Positions 1 to 10,116 of a DNA stretch of 30,663 nucleotides are shown piece after piece (position 1 is the first letter of the stretch; the number at the start of each line of letters is the position of its first letter). Location of the stretch: positions 1 to 30,663 of the forward strand of contig JAYMSP010001583.1 in NCBI GenBank assembly GCA_036897095.1, in the 5' to 3' direction. The stretch is from Plantago elongata (Eukaryota; Streptophyta; Magnoliopsida; Lamiales; Plantaginaceae). Position numbers and translations under genes: made by a program. The notes below the pieces were generated by a model. That model worked only from the letters and a program-made list of their open reading frames with translations, was not told the DNA's origin and did not search any database.

Positions 1-669
1 CACAAAACACATGCTAGTAGTAGTCGAATCAAGATAGGATTCATTCCTCGAAATAGACTTGGAGAGGACACTTAACTTCTCATAACTAGTTTGATTAAAG
101 TCGTTGGCCAATGCAAGATATATTTGGAATGGTGTTCAAATATTATTGGATCAATTAGTAGAATGAGATAAAGTGATTAAGTTATTGGCACAGAAACGGA
201 TTCAAGTTCTAGACTTAATCGAGTATTCACAAATGAAATGACCGTATCATCATGGGCTCTACATTACAGATGGTTTGCAATTCTTTCAAACGTTCCTTAT
301 GTATTAAGGGTGTTGGGTAAATTGTCTAGGATTTTACCTAAACCTTAATTAGATTAGTGCTTACTTACATAAGGCCGTATGAGTCACATAACAAGGTGAT
401 TATTCTACCATTCGAGTATTAGAGTGAATTAAATATTAATTGGATTAATGAATATTTAATTTACCATTATTGAGAATTTATTTATTTGATAGAAATAATT
501 AATAAGTCAAATTAGATTATCGGACTTAGTTAATTGTTATACTTTTAGAAAGTAAATGAATTAAATTAGATTTAATTTATATTAGAAGAAAGTCAATTAA
601 ATTAAATTTAATTTAATTAATTAAAGCAATAAATGAAGTCTAAATATAAAAGGTCAAGAGAGAAAAATA

Positions 670-745
670 TAAATAAGTTGGTCATCATGGGTTTCAAACC
701 CACAACCTCTCGCTTAACAACAAGGAAAGAAACTAACTGGTAGCA
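670..745 (-). repeat. tRNA-like (SINE-type) relic
   Basis: Read on the minus strand, GGGTTTGAAACCC resembles a pol III B box, and CTACCAGTTAGTTT about 40 bases upstream loosely resembles an A box. This is how tRNA-derived SINE relics look in plant genomes. No poly-A tail or target duplication was identified, so this is a weak call. Confidence 0.25.
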
Positions 746-840
746 GACCTAATGTGATAGGACTCTGGGCCAATTTTGTGCTTATTTATAGAGTTAAAAG
801 TTCAAATATATTCAAACTTCATAAATTTTGACACATATAT

Positions 841-1008
841 AATCAAACTTTAATCTTGACACATATATTGTCAAACTTTCATATCACTTTGCACGTATAT
901 ATTTTTGTTTGATTTTTAATATTTTGAGTTAAAATATAATCTAACTTTAATTTTAACACATATATTGCTAAACTTTCATATCACTTTGAACGTACATATA
1001 TTTTTGGT
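841..1008. repeat. Diverged direct repeat, two units 97 bp apart
   Basis: About 70 bases beginning AATCAAACTTTAATCTTGAC at 841 recur at 938 with a handful of changes. Both copies include CAAACTTTCATATCACTTTG or a one-base variant of it. This is a two-copy array with a 97-bp period. No function is apparent. Confidence 0.75.
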
Positions 1009-1664
1009 GCCTTTCGAAGCAGATGGATCTTCTTAATTTTCAATTTTAAATTCACCAATATTCCTTAGATTTCAATTTCAAGTGTTGATGCATTATTGTT
1101 CAACTTAATTACATATAATTTGGAAGATGCCATTGGCATTAGATGCAATTCTCCATAACTCTACCCACTAAATAGTTTAGTATATTTCGATCGGGTACTC
1201 CTAACGTTCTTCGGTAGAATCAATTGCCCGTGGATACCGAAGTTCGGGATGCTAATCATGATGTATTATTGGGTTTCACATACCATACATGATGAACGGA
1301 TCGAGGTGTTCGACGAACGGATTCAAAGAAGAGCTTTAAGACTTTAAAGATGCTGTCTGGAAAGCTAATGTGACAAGTAAATATTGATTTGCTTGTTTAC
1401 ATAATTACGATATATAGTCATCGGATCAAGATCAATATGCAATAATAATCTTGCATATTTACCAACAAGTTTATCTAACTATTGATGCATGCTTTAGAAA
1501 CGTGGTGTTCGAAGGAGCTGTCTCTCTGTTATCAAGGCAATTCACATTAATCTACAAAACTTCTCGCAAATTGGAGATGTCATCGATGATATTCGGAGCC
1601 TTCTTCCGAGCTTTGATTCTGCTTACTTCCAATTAATTTGTTCCTCGTGCAGTTAATTAGACGC

Positions 1665-2230
1665 CAGTGGCGTGGTCCAAGTGGGGCTAAAGCACCACCC
1701 ATTTATTCAAAAGGAAAATTTTTATATGTAATTTTTATACCTTTTTTTTCCCAAATTAGATCTATGTATAATTAGAAGAATTTTATTTATAGAAGAAAAG
1801 ATCTATGTAGTTTCGAATGCCAACCCCCCCCCCCCCCCAAAGACACCCATAATTAATCTTTGTGAGAATGTGTTGACGGATTGTGATGGCACTCTTTGTA
1901 AACATGACTGTTGTACTTGACTTTTGGCTTTGCCAGAATGAATGTCATGTTACTATCGGAAAAAAAAAATAGATATGTGAGAAATTCCTTAGAATAAAGG
2001 AGAAATTGACGGAGTATATTATTTTATTTTTAAAAAATTACTTTTATTTTTGTACCAGTGTACAATATGCATCAATTTAAATTAAGTATATTACTTGGGA
2101 TAATTATTGGAAATAAAATTATTTATAAGTACATTAATTTTATATTAATATTTTTTCACTGATGCAAATTTTGAACAGAAGAACATAATTTTTTTATTCC
2201 CTCTAAATAATTTTGCTAGCTTCGTCCCTG
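1665..2230. mobile_element. Probable non-autonomous hAT-type MITE
   Basis: The left end begins CAGTGGCGTGGTCCAAG and the reverse complement of the right end begins CAGGGACGAAGCTAGCA. Both fit the CAGnGGCGGAGCCA-like termini common in plant hAT MITEs. The element is about 566 bp with no coding capacity, and holds a 15-C run (1824-1838) and a short poly-A. I could not find a matching 8-bp target duplication, so the ends may have decayed or the call may be wrong. Confidence 0.45.
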
Positions 2231-4009
2231 ATATCCTCCCAAATGGTGCGTATATTACTTGCTTGCTCATGCCATATTTAGTCAATTACATACGTCATAT
2301 TGAATATCAAATTAATTTAATTAAGATTAAAGTATTAAACTACATGACAAAGCTAATCGAGACGCAATATATGCATCTGGATGAGCTAAGTGCCCATAAC
2401 ATCAATTAATAGTGACGAAGAAATTAAAGTACTTTTCTTTATTAATTAAGAAAGCAGACGGTAGATAATATTTTATAATTAGCAATTTACAAGCATGGCA
2501 CATTGTATTGGGTCTAGTTTAAAAATGATTATTGGAAGTTAATCAAGACTGTGAATATAAAAATAATGATAATTCTTAGTCAAATCCATTATGATTTGTA
2601 AATTGCAATTGCAACCACTTCCTTCTAGATTGAAACTGTGATTTGTATGATTGCATATACATCTCCCGTGAGTAATTAACTTAGTAATAGAAGTATGAAT
2701 GTGAGATATTGTTCTCGTATTAAGTCAGATGGAAGGATCGAATTCTTATGAATCGATTTGATTTTGAAATCACCTAAACATATCATTGGAGCAGTACTTA
2801 TTTCCTATTGCCTTATAGTTATATATACGAGGTGAGATTCGGGTATTAATCGATTCGAGGTATTAATCGATTCGTACCTATCCGATTGGTTCCTGGAGGA
2901 TGGACTGATCAAGTAGGCAGTAGTAAGGCCTTGAGTTTCACGAGTTGTCAGTCTTATCCGGGGACTCGAGGGGAGCTCGTGGGTTTCTTCACATTCTGTA
3001 TGTGGTGCCGATAGAAAGGTCGAGCTAGCTACCTAATTAAAGTGCGTGATACGTTGTCAATATCGATTCTATTCTACTGCGATATACGAGTCTTGCTCAT
3101 GGACAAACGTTCATTTGTTGTTTTCTTTCTAGCCAAAATTGGAAAGGAGTACGTAATTACATAAAAGAAAAAGAAAGGAAAAAATAAGAGGGAAAAGGAC
3201 TGAGGAAATCAAATAAGGAGGTTAAAGAAAAAAGATATGATCGATCTACTTATAAGTTTTATTCTTGAGATTCTAAATTCATGATAACATTCATCCATGT
3301 TTATAGGGAAATGATACGTAATTAATAATAATGATAATAGTTATAACTTATGACTTGTCAGTGTTTAGTATGATCTATACATTATTTTAAAATATATACA
3401 ATCATAGTTATTTACATTTAAATATGGTCAATGTTCATTTATATTTAAATACGATCATAATTGTTTAAATTGTAGATACTAATTGGGCCCTAAGAGGTGG
3501 GGGTGTATGGAATTCACCCCCTAAAAAACTGTTAATTAGACTTTGTTCTTACAGTTCACACTTTGATGATTTTTTTTAATGATTGCTTCACACTATAGTT
3601 CACTAACAAATTCTGAATATCTAAATCATGAGTGAAATAATAAGTGCTGACAATATGTTCGTCAATTAATCAATCATTATTACAGTACTTGTATATGAAA
3701 ACACATTATACTTATTATCATGACACTTATTTATAAATAGTAAAATAGTATATTTACCATTTTCTCATAATAAAATGCTTGTTTTACTAATTTAAAGTTT
3801 AGAATAGTGTAAAAAGATACTATTATTTTAATTTAATTGGAGATAATGTAGAACAAAGATTGGTTTGTCCAATTTACAACAAATTTATATAGGATGTAAA
3901 TCAAATTTTAATTCAAAAAACTAATATATATTTTGATAATTATAATTCTAATCTAAGAGTGCTTTTTCATCTTTTTTTCTTAAGAACCAATTTTTTTTTT
4001 GAAAAAAGG
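2231..4009. other. Gene-free AT-rich intergenic stretch
   Basis: No open frame with recognisable similarity was found on either strand. A short direct repeat, GTATTAATCGATTCG, occurs twice around 2849-2873. Otherwise I see only AT-rich sequence with homopolymer runs. Confidence 0.6.
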
Positions 4010-4085
4010 TTAAAAAGTGAGTCAAACTCTTAATCTATTAATTTTAGGTGAAACGCCTCACCAACTAAGCTGCACTTCGTTATAC
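4010..4085 (-). repeat. tRNA-like (SINE-type) relic
   Basis: On the minus strand GCAGCTTAGTTGGTGAGGCG closely resembles a tRNA/SINE A box region. It is followed about 40 bases later by AGAGTTTGACTC, a B-box-like sequence, and then by a T-rich stretch. The layout fits an old tRNA-derived SINE. It does not fold as a complete tRNA, and no target duplication was recognised. Confidence 0.35.
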
Positions 4086-4599
4086 CAAATTACATATATT
4101 AATGATAGAAGAATAAGCTAGAAGGCAAGCCATCGAACGTATGGCACGGCAAATTAACTTATGAGCTAGTGAATTATCGATGTGCGGAAAATCTAAGCGA
4201 AAGACTCAAGTTGAGGGCTCGAGGGGAAAACAAGTGTCGGGCAGAAGACATAAAACAAATTGTGGAAAAAACTAAAAAGGATATTCACGTGGGTCAACAA
4301 GTCAAAGTAGACGGCGAAAACATGTAGTAGCTAGTATCGTTACGGTTTGAACTTCTTAAATTAAATTGCATCTTCCAACCAATTTGTAAGTATTAAAACA
4401 AAATATCCCCTAAAGTCAATTAAATGTGAATCGACAGCGAAATATGGTGCCAGTATTATCTGTACTTCTTAACACAATTCTAATTTTGTTTTTCTTTTCC
4501 ATTGCCTAGTGACAAAAACCGTGATCCTCCTGTCTACTTCTCATTCTCGAACGCTACCAGTTACTACTCTAATTATCGTATCCATCACATCAATTTCCT

Positions 4600-4845
4600 T
4601 ATTAACTATTGAATACAATTTCAAGTTAATCAACAGGTTAAGAATCGGACAGTAAAAACACATCTGAAAAGAATATTTTTGTAAATTATGTTCAAGATTA
4701 TATATAAATCTATATACAAAATAAGAGTAACTAGTCTAATTACATTAGGAATCTAATTCTAATATAATTCTACTAATCTAGTTAGATTATATATAACTAT
4801 ACTAATCCTAATTTATTTGTCTATTTACATAATCTATCACACCCC
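4600..4845 (-). repeat. Candidate 3' LTR of the copia element
   Basis: On the minus strand, a purine-rich GCAGGGG followed by TGTGATAG sits at the very end of the pol frame, as expected for a polypurine tract and LTR start. About 240 bases of AT-rich sequence with a TATA-like TGTATATAGATTTATATATA follow. The outer end is not defined and there is no second LTR to align with it, so the extent is a guess. Confidence 0.4.
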
Positions 4846-5401
4846 TGCAGTCGAAGCAGAAGGAATACGAACACTTAGACTGGATCTAAAATCCTCAAAT
4901 AACACTCTGGAAAGTCCCTTTGTGACTATATCTGCAATCTGGTACCGCGAAGGAACATGGAGAAATCGAACCTTCCCACATGCAACCTGCTCACGTACAA
5001 AATGGATATCCATCTCAATATGCTTGCTGCGTTGGTGTTGAACCGGATTGCCAGAAAGATATATAGCACTGATATTGTCACAATATACGAGAGTTGCCTT
5101 CTCAATGTGACAATGAAGCTCAAGTAGCAGATTATGAAGCCAACAAGACTCTGACATTAGCAACCCCTCGATACTCAGCTTCAAAACTAGAACGAGACAC
5201 CGTAGGTTGTCGTTTGGAGGACCACGAAATCAGATTATCTCCAAGAAACACACAATACCCCGAAGTCGATCTTCGAGTATGTGGACAACCACCCCAATCA
5301 TCAGTGTAGGAGACAAGATCCAATCCTGAAGAGGCGTAGAAATGTAGGCCGAACCTTAGGGTTCCTTGTAGATATCGAAGAATGCGTTTGAATGCATTCA
5401 T
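4837..5401 (-). pseudogene. Copia RT C-terminus and RNase H remnant
   Basis: Two overlapping frames cover this end of pol. The upstream piece (5401-5132) has the RILRYLQGT block, SYTDDWGGC (where TD of the RNase H active site lies) and RRSTSGYCVFLG. The downstream piece (5184-4837) has LVYCDNISAIYLS, the KHIEMDIHFVRE block and an ADIVTKGL end before a TGA at 4839-4837. A frameshift separates the pieces at about 5132-5184. The last codons overlap the candidate polypurine tract. Nothing here suggests an active protein. Confidence 0.88.
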
Positions 5402-5474
5402 GTGGATGTCCTTGGGTCATGCATATGAAGACACACTTGTTGAACATCATATGAGATATTTGGTCGAGTAAAAG

Positions 5475-6267
5475 TCAAAACTGTAGAGCTCCAACAAGAT
5501 TCCTATAGTGTGTAGGATCGTCATAACTGCTCATCTTGGGATTAGTATCAACCGGTGTTGTTGTGGATTTACATGATGTCATACCAGCTCGATCGATGAT
5601 CTCTTCTGCATACTTACGCTGGGAAAGAAACATGCCAGACTTGTGACGAGTGACGGGAATACCTAGGAAATAGTTTAACGAACCAAGATCCTTCATAGCA
5701 AATTCCTTAACAAGTAACTCCATGATGGACTGGCAAAGAGATGTGGAGGAGGTGGCAATAATAATGTCATCCACATATAATAATATATATATCCCATACC
5801 CGAACCTTTTCGATAGATAAACAAAGAAGTATACGCCTTAATGTTGATGAAACCTATGGATGAGACGTAATCCGCAAGCCGCTTGTACCAAGCCCGCGGA
5901 GCCTGTTTGAGTCCATATAGAGATTTTTCAGTAAGCAAACATGATCTGGATAGTTCTTGTCTCGAAACTCAAAGGGCTGATGCATATAAACCGTTTCCTT
6001 GAGTTCTCCTGGTAGGAACACATTCTTAACATCAAGTTGATGAATCTGCCAATTCTTCAATAATGCCAGACTAAGCACTGTACAAATCATAGCCGGTTTG
6101 ACAATCGAACTAAACGTCTCACCACAATCGATACCCACCTGTTGTGTTTTACCATCACCTACAAGACGAGCCTTATATCTCTCAAAGTTTCTGTTAGATT
6201 TCACCTTGTGAGCAAAACTCCAAATAGAACGAATAATATTGACATTAGGTGGACGAGGTACAAACAC
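5475..6267 (-). pseudogene. Copia reverse transcriptase remnant
   Basis: Three frames together cover most of an RT domain. The first (6267-5854) carries YKARLVGDG, ETFSSIVKP and QLDVKNVFLPGELKETVYM. The second (5938-5693) carries SLYGLKQAPRAWY. The third (5774-5475) begins at the MDDII catalytic block and runs through FAMKDLGSLNYFLGIPVTRH to NLVGALQF. The active-site region itself straddles a frameshift: one frame reads MDDII and the other reads YMWMTLL. The domain is therefore dead. Confidence 0.88.
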
Positions 6268-6320
6268 CCACGTCTTATATTATTAATAAGAGCATTAAAT
6301 TCGTCTTGCATAGCCAATTT

Positions 6321-6851
6321 TCAATTCGGGTCTTTAAGGGCCAAAATTGGAGTTTTAGAAATGGGGGATATCAAAACAGAAGCAAGGTTGACATAATTCG
6401 GTACAAAGCACTTAGGATTAGGTCTATGGATTCGACCAGTGGGGGGAGGGGGTGTGACCAGTGGAGAGGCCGGAGCAATTGGCGAAGGTGGGGTAGATTC
6501 GGGTGGTTGCTGGGTCAGAGGCAACGGAAGCAGAGTCGCGCCCGATAGAGGCGGGCTCGAATAAGGGGACAGAGCCGCATCCGGTATCGGGGCAGACGAT
6601 TGGGGGGGGGGGGCGGCTGGCGATATGTGGTCGGAGAGAAAAGGGGCTGGAAACTCGGCAGTATGCCGCAGCCAGGGAGGTTGGATCCGACGAATCAAGG
6701 ACCGGGGTAGAGGAACCTGTTTTCGATTTCGGCTTGGCAAAGGAAAGATGGTTTCTTCAAATACAACATGTCGAGAAAGAATAATCTTTTGAGAAGCTAA
6801 ATCATAATACTTGTACCCCCTATGATTTTTCGGATACCCAAAAAAATACAT
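6321..6851 (-). pseudogene. Copia integrase tail / proline-rich connector remnant
   Basis: The frame starts with YFFGYPKNHRGYKYYDL and ILSRHVVFEE, the copia block that follows integrase. It then runs into a long proline- and serine-rich linker (many PPP, SSP, APIP stretches) typical of the segment between integrase and RT. It continues out of frame from the integrase piece upstream. The high GC of the linker, against an AT-rich setting, produces spurious plus-strand frames here. Confidence 0.8.
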
Positions 6852-7447
6852 GGTGATGAACGGGCATGTAATTTATGGATGTTGGACGAAGGAATCAAAG
6901 GATAACAAAGACACCCAAACACACCAAGGTGAGAATAGGAAGGTGTACGATGGTACGAACATTCCAAGGGAGTTGCATTATCTAGTACCTTACTAGGCAA
7001 AATATTCATCAAGTATGTGGCCATATGTAATGCATGATGCCAAAAAGAAAGGGGCATAGATGCATGAGTCAAGGGAGATGATTTTATTGATATTATTGAT
7101 AGTGCGAATTTTTCTTTCAGCCTTGCCTTTCTGAGAAGAAGTATGAGGGCAAGAGAAACGAAAAGACACTCCATCGGTTTGACAGTACGTTGAAAAATGA
7201 CTATTATCATATTCACCCCCATTTACCCATTGTCACATTGCATGGTTTTGATAGAGAATCAAAACTGAGTATGGATATGATTGCGTAAAAGCACAAATTT
7301 ATCAAATACATCAGATTTTCGAGCAAGGGGAAAAGTCCAAAGAAAATTTGTAAAATCATCTAAGAACAGAATATAATATCTATGCCCCATAGAGCTCAAA
7401 ACAGGAGATGTCCATAAATCACTATGTATTATATCAAAAGGAAACAA
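6797..7447 (-). pseudogene. Copia integrase remnant
   Basis: The upstream piece (7447-7259) holds the start of the integrase core, with the HSDLWTSP block containing the first acidic residue and YYILFLDDFT containing DDF. The downstream piece (7222-6797) starts in the region of the NGGEY-type block but is shifted. It regains the copia frame at SFWHHALHMATYLMNILPS, FGCLCYP and the RSSPCIFLG end. At least two frameshifts fall inside the domain. Confidence 0.88.
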
Positions 7448-7566
7448 GGTTTGAGACTAAGACTTTTCGAATGGTAGCTTAACATGCTTACCAAGAATGC
7501 AAGAATGACAAATACTCGAAGCATGAGTTTTGTTCCTAACAATGTCTTTATCTAACCTAACAGACT

Positions 7567-7850
7567 CTAAAACAGAACGTCGGGATGACCCAAACGAGCA
7601 TGCCAAATACTGGGAGAAAAAGCTGAAAACGTCAACTGTGAAGGCATGGAAACTTTGATGGAAGTAAGAGGATAAATATCACCTTGGCTATCACATCTCA
7701 TGATTGCCGTCCTCGTCGGAAGGTCCTTCACATAAAACCCATAGAGATCAAACTCAATGGACGCAAAATTATCTCCAGTGAATTTGTGCACATATATGAT
7801 TTTCTTTACAAGTTTAGGAGCATGTAAAACATAATGTAAGGACGGGGGGT
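7567..7850 (-). pseudogene. Copia GAG-pre-integrase remnant
   Basis: On the minus strand the frame runs from HAPKLVKKI through VEFD-like IEFDLYGFYVKDL to the zinc-finger start WHARLGHPD, the diagnostic GAG-pre-integrase layout. Similarity can be followed slightly upstream of the first ATG to about 7850, where a stop near a C-run breaks the frame. Further upstream I recognise no protease or gag. Confidence 0.85.
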
Positions 7851-7860
7851 GTTAAATTCG

Positions 7861-9045
7861 AATTTTCACTATCCTGAATTTGAATTTATTGGTCATTATC
7901 TACAATAATATTATGACGATTGCTCGAATTAACATAAGATGAAAGCGTACATTTAAAAGAAATAGTGTGATGATATGTATTCTTTCCTTTAAAGTTACAA
8001 GTGATATCTCAACAATTTTTGTTTAATCTGATATGAATGCAATCTGTAATTTCTCAGTTACCTGACAGATGAATAATTAATAGTAATACGGAGAATGTCA
8101 TGATGCTCCAATCAATGTATGATCACATGATAATTAGTACTGCCTTTTAAGGTACGGCCATGAGCAAACTTTAGTTTACTTTAGAACACTAGAAAATTAT
8201 CCTTCTTTAGATTAGTTCACACTTCACAGTTCACACTCCTGCATCACAATTAATCTTAGTAGTACTATGTAGTTGTAAACGCACACTACGGCAATAAGTT
8301 TTGAAGCAGCTCACCTTAAACACGTTTTGCCCGGATGCAATGTCGACGTGTCTAAGCTAAGTATCACGATAGTTTCTTTAGTACATTGAACACGAAAATA
8401 CATGAAGAGCGCCTATTGTGCTTATGGAATAGGACTTCAAACATATGGAAAACTATATAAAAGTTGTTCACTAGACAATGTGGTGTGTGCTCCTATAATT
8501 TAGCTGCAAACAAGTATTTATTTACAAAGTACAAAAGATTTACCTCATCAAGTTTTCCCATGGGTTTAATTGGACCCTCTATGAATAGCTTAGGGTCGAG
8601 ATCAAAGATTAAATAAACTCTTCATACTTTTGGAATGATTTTATTTGGCTAAAGTACTTCATTTGTAACGATCCAACCACTAATTGATAAGATCGATCAT
8701 TTGAATCATCGTTGTTACTAATGTGATGCTTTACTTTTTGGATGTCACTTTGAATCCACCGTGCAAATACATGAATCACTCGTATCAATCAAGCTTAATC
8801 TTGAAATTAATATGCAATATGCATGAACTTTCAAAATATTCTTTTTTATATAATTATTGTGTGTATGTTTTCAATCACTTTAAACTATTTAAAATTTTAG
8901 ATTGTACACAATATCATGCATAATATAAAATTTAGAGATGATTCACGGGTCCAACCTTATCAAAGGCTTGACCCGACTCCTCTTGTTAAGGCTGGAGCTC
9001 AAAAGTCACTAATTGATAATTTGAGTGTGATGTAAATATTACCGT
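7861..9045. other. Gene-free intergenic stretch
   Basis: No gene is supported. One 66-codon open frame (8723-8923) is cysteine- and leucine-rich with no recognisable motif, and is probably chance in AT-rich sequence. This is the region where the missing 5' part of the copia element should be, but nothing matching it can be read. Confidence 0.55.
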
Positions 9046-9054
9046 AATTGAAAT
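9046..9054. repeat. Target site duplication, left copy
   Basis: AATTGAAAT, identical to 9851-9859, directly abuts the left terminal inverted repeat of the Mutator-like element. Confidence 0.85.
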
Positions 9055-9850
9055 GGGATAATTACAAAAACCTCCCCGAAAATGTACTCTTTTTCAAAAA
9101 AAATCATTTTTTACCACTTTGTTTTTTTTTCCTTTCAATCACCTCCCTGAATCGGGTTTCATCTTTCATTGCCGTTAAGAGTCAACTAACGGAGCTCAGT
9201 CAACGAAGTCAACCGTTAATCTACTCTAAAAAGGCAACATTTTTAAAATAAAAAAATTAAATATGGTAAAATCATTTTCTAAATTAAAAAAATAAAAATC
9301 AATTATTGTAAATTAGTCCATACGATTTCCTAAATACTCTCATACTACTTTTTTTAACAAAATACTTTCTGAACTTTAATAAACCACAAAATAGTCTCAC
9401 CACTTTCCACCACCTCCAACCACCATTTTCACCACCTCTAACCACCATTTCCCATACCTTTATCTTATCCATTCCTTTTTCATTTTCTCCAAATAGACCT
9501 TACGAAGCTCCTTCATTTTCTCCTTCCAACACCTGTTTTAAAGTTCCGATCGGAGCTGTATTTGGTGGTTTGGAGTGGTGGTGGAAATTGGTGGTTTGGT
9601 GTGGAAGATGGTGGTGGAGAAGATAAAAAATTTTGGGTAGTAATTTCGAGAATTATTATTTTATGCGCTAATTTACAATCCTCAATTTTCTTTTAATTTC
9701 GATTTTTTTTCAGATTAAAAAAAAGTTGACTTTTGAAATGTTTTGACTAACGTTGACTAACGAAGTCAATTAACTGCAGGGAGTTCTGAAGAAAAAGATA
9801 GAGGTATTTGATATTTCAATATTTTTAGAGGAGGTTTTTGTAATTATTCC
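9055..9850. mobile_element. Non-autonomous Mutator-like element (MULE-MITE)
   Basis: The 796-bp element is flanked on both sides by the perfect 9-bp duplication AATTGAAAT (9046-9054 and 9851-9859), the size expected for Mutator-like transposition. Its ends match: GGGATAATTACAAAAACCTC on the left and, reverse-complemented, GGAATAATTACAAAAACCTC on the right. The inverted similarity continues imperfectly inward through GTCAAC-rich subterminal blocks and CCACC-rich blocks (9400-9465 against 9560-9620), so the whole element could fold back on itself. There is no transposase coding. It lies 267 bp upstream of the receptor kinase ATG. Confidence 0.88.
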
Positions 9851-10038
9851 AATTGAAATAAAAGAAAACAAAATTAACCAATGATGGCCTGAAATCAAAT
9901 GCGTAAAGGTCACCCGCGTAAAATGAACAGAAACAGTAAGTAAAAACTGTATCATCGTAAAGAAGACAAGTCAAGCTGATAAAATGGCGTCTCCTTCCAA
10001 GCTATTTCCACACAACCATACGCCACTCTTTCTTGACT
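9180..10038. promoter_or_regulatory. Cluster of nine W-box cores (TTGACT) upstream of the receptor kinase
   Basis: TTGACT or its complement AGTCAA occurs at 9180-9185, 9198-9203, 9207-9212, 9726-9731, 9743-9748, 9753-9758 and 9764-9769, all inside the Mutator-like element. It also occurs at 9969-9974 and 10033-10038, in the short native sequence before the ATG. TTGACC/T is the established WRKY-binding W-box. By chance a 6-mer on both strands is expected about once per 2 kb. Presence is seen directly; regulatory activity is inference. Confidence 0.55.
9851..9859. repeat. Target site duplication, right copy
   Basis: AATTGAAAT, identical to 9046-9054, directly abuts the right terminal inverted repeat of the Mutator-like element. 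Confidence 0.85.
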
Positions 10039-10116
10039 AAATAACACACTAATTCTGACTTCACCTTCCTTCCCTTCCACACCACCCCATTCCATTCCCA
10101 CCTCACCACCACCGCC

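Larger units (their letters stand above)
1..1660. other. Gene-free, AT-rich repeat-derived stretch
   Basis: I see no supportable gene. The only sizeable open frame (1451-1636, 61 codons) has no recognisable domain. The first 600 bases, with TGTTGGG near 310, read like the tail of an LTR retrotransposon, but no coding part or boundaries can be shown. A diverged direct repeat (841-1008) and a tRNA-like trace (670-745) are listed separately. Confidence 0.5.
4837..7860 (-). mobile_element. Decayed Ty1/copia retrotransposon (5'-truncated)
   Basis: Reading down the minus strand, the pieces appear in copia order: GAG-pre-integrase, integrase core, integrase C-terminal part, proline-rich connector, reverse transcriptase, RNase H. 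At least six frame breaks separate them, so it cannot make a polyprotein. Gag and protease, which should lie beyond about 7860, are not recognisable, and no 5' LTR was found. Wording of the pieces (for example a DLWTSP block in integrase and YFLGIPVTR in RT) resembles the Ale/Retrofit branch; that assignment is from family knowledge, not a tree. A 12-G run (6602-6613) interrupts the connector. Confidence 0.9.

Noticed and set aside
1824..1838. 15-C run, with 12-G (6602-6613) and 14-G (22192-22205) runs elsewhere
   Set aside because: Simple homopolymers that are slippage or assembly prone; single runs do not form a G-quadruplex array by themselves.
6249..6784. Plus-strand frames rich in Gly, Arg and Trp at 6.2-6.8 kb
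   Set aside because: They are antisense to the proline-rich connector of the copia relic.
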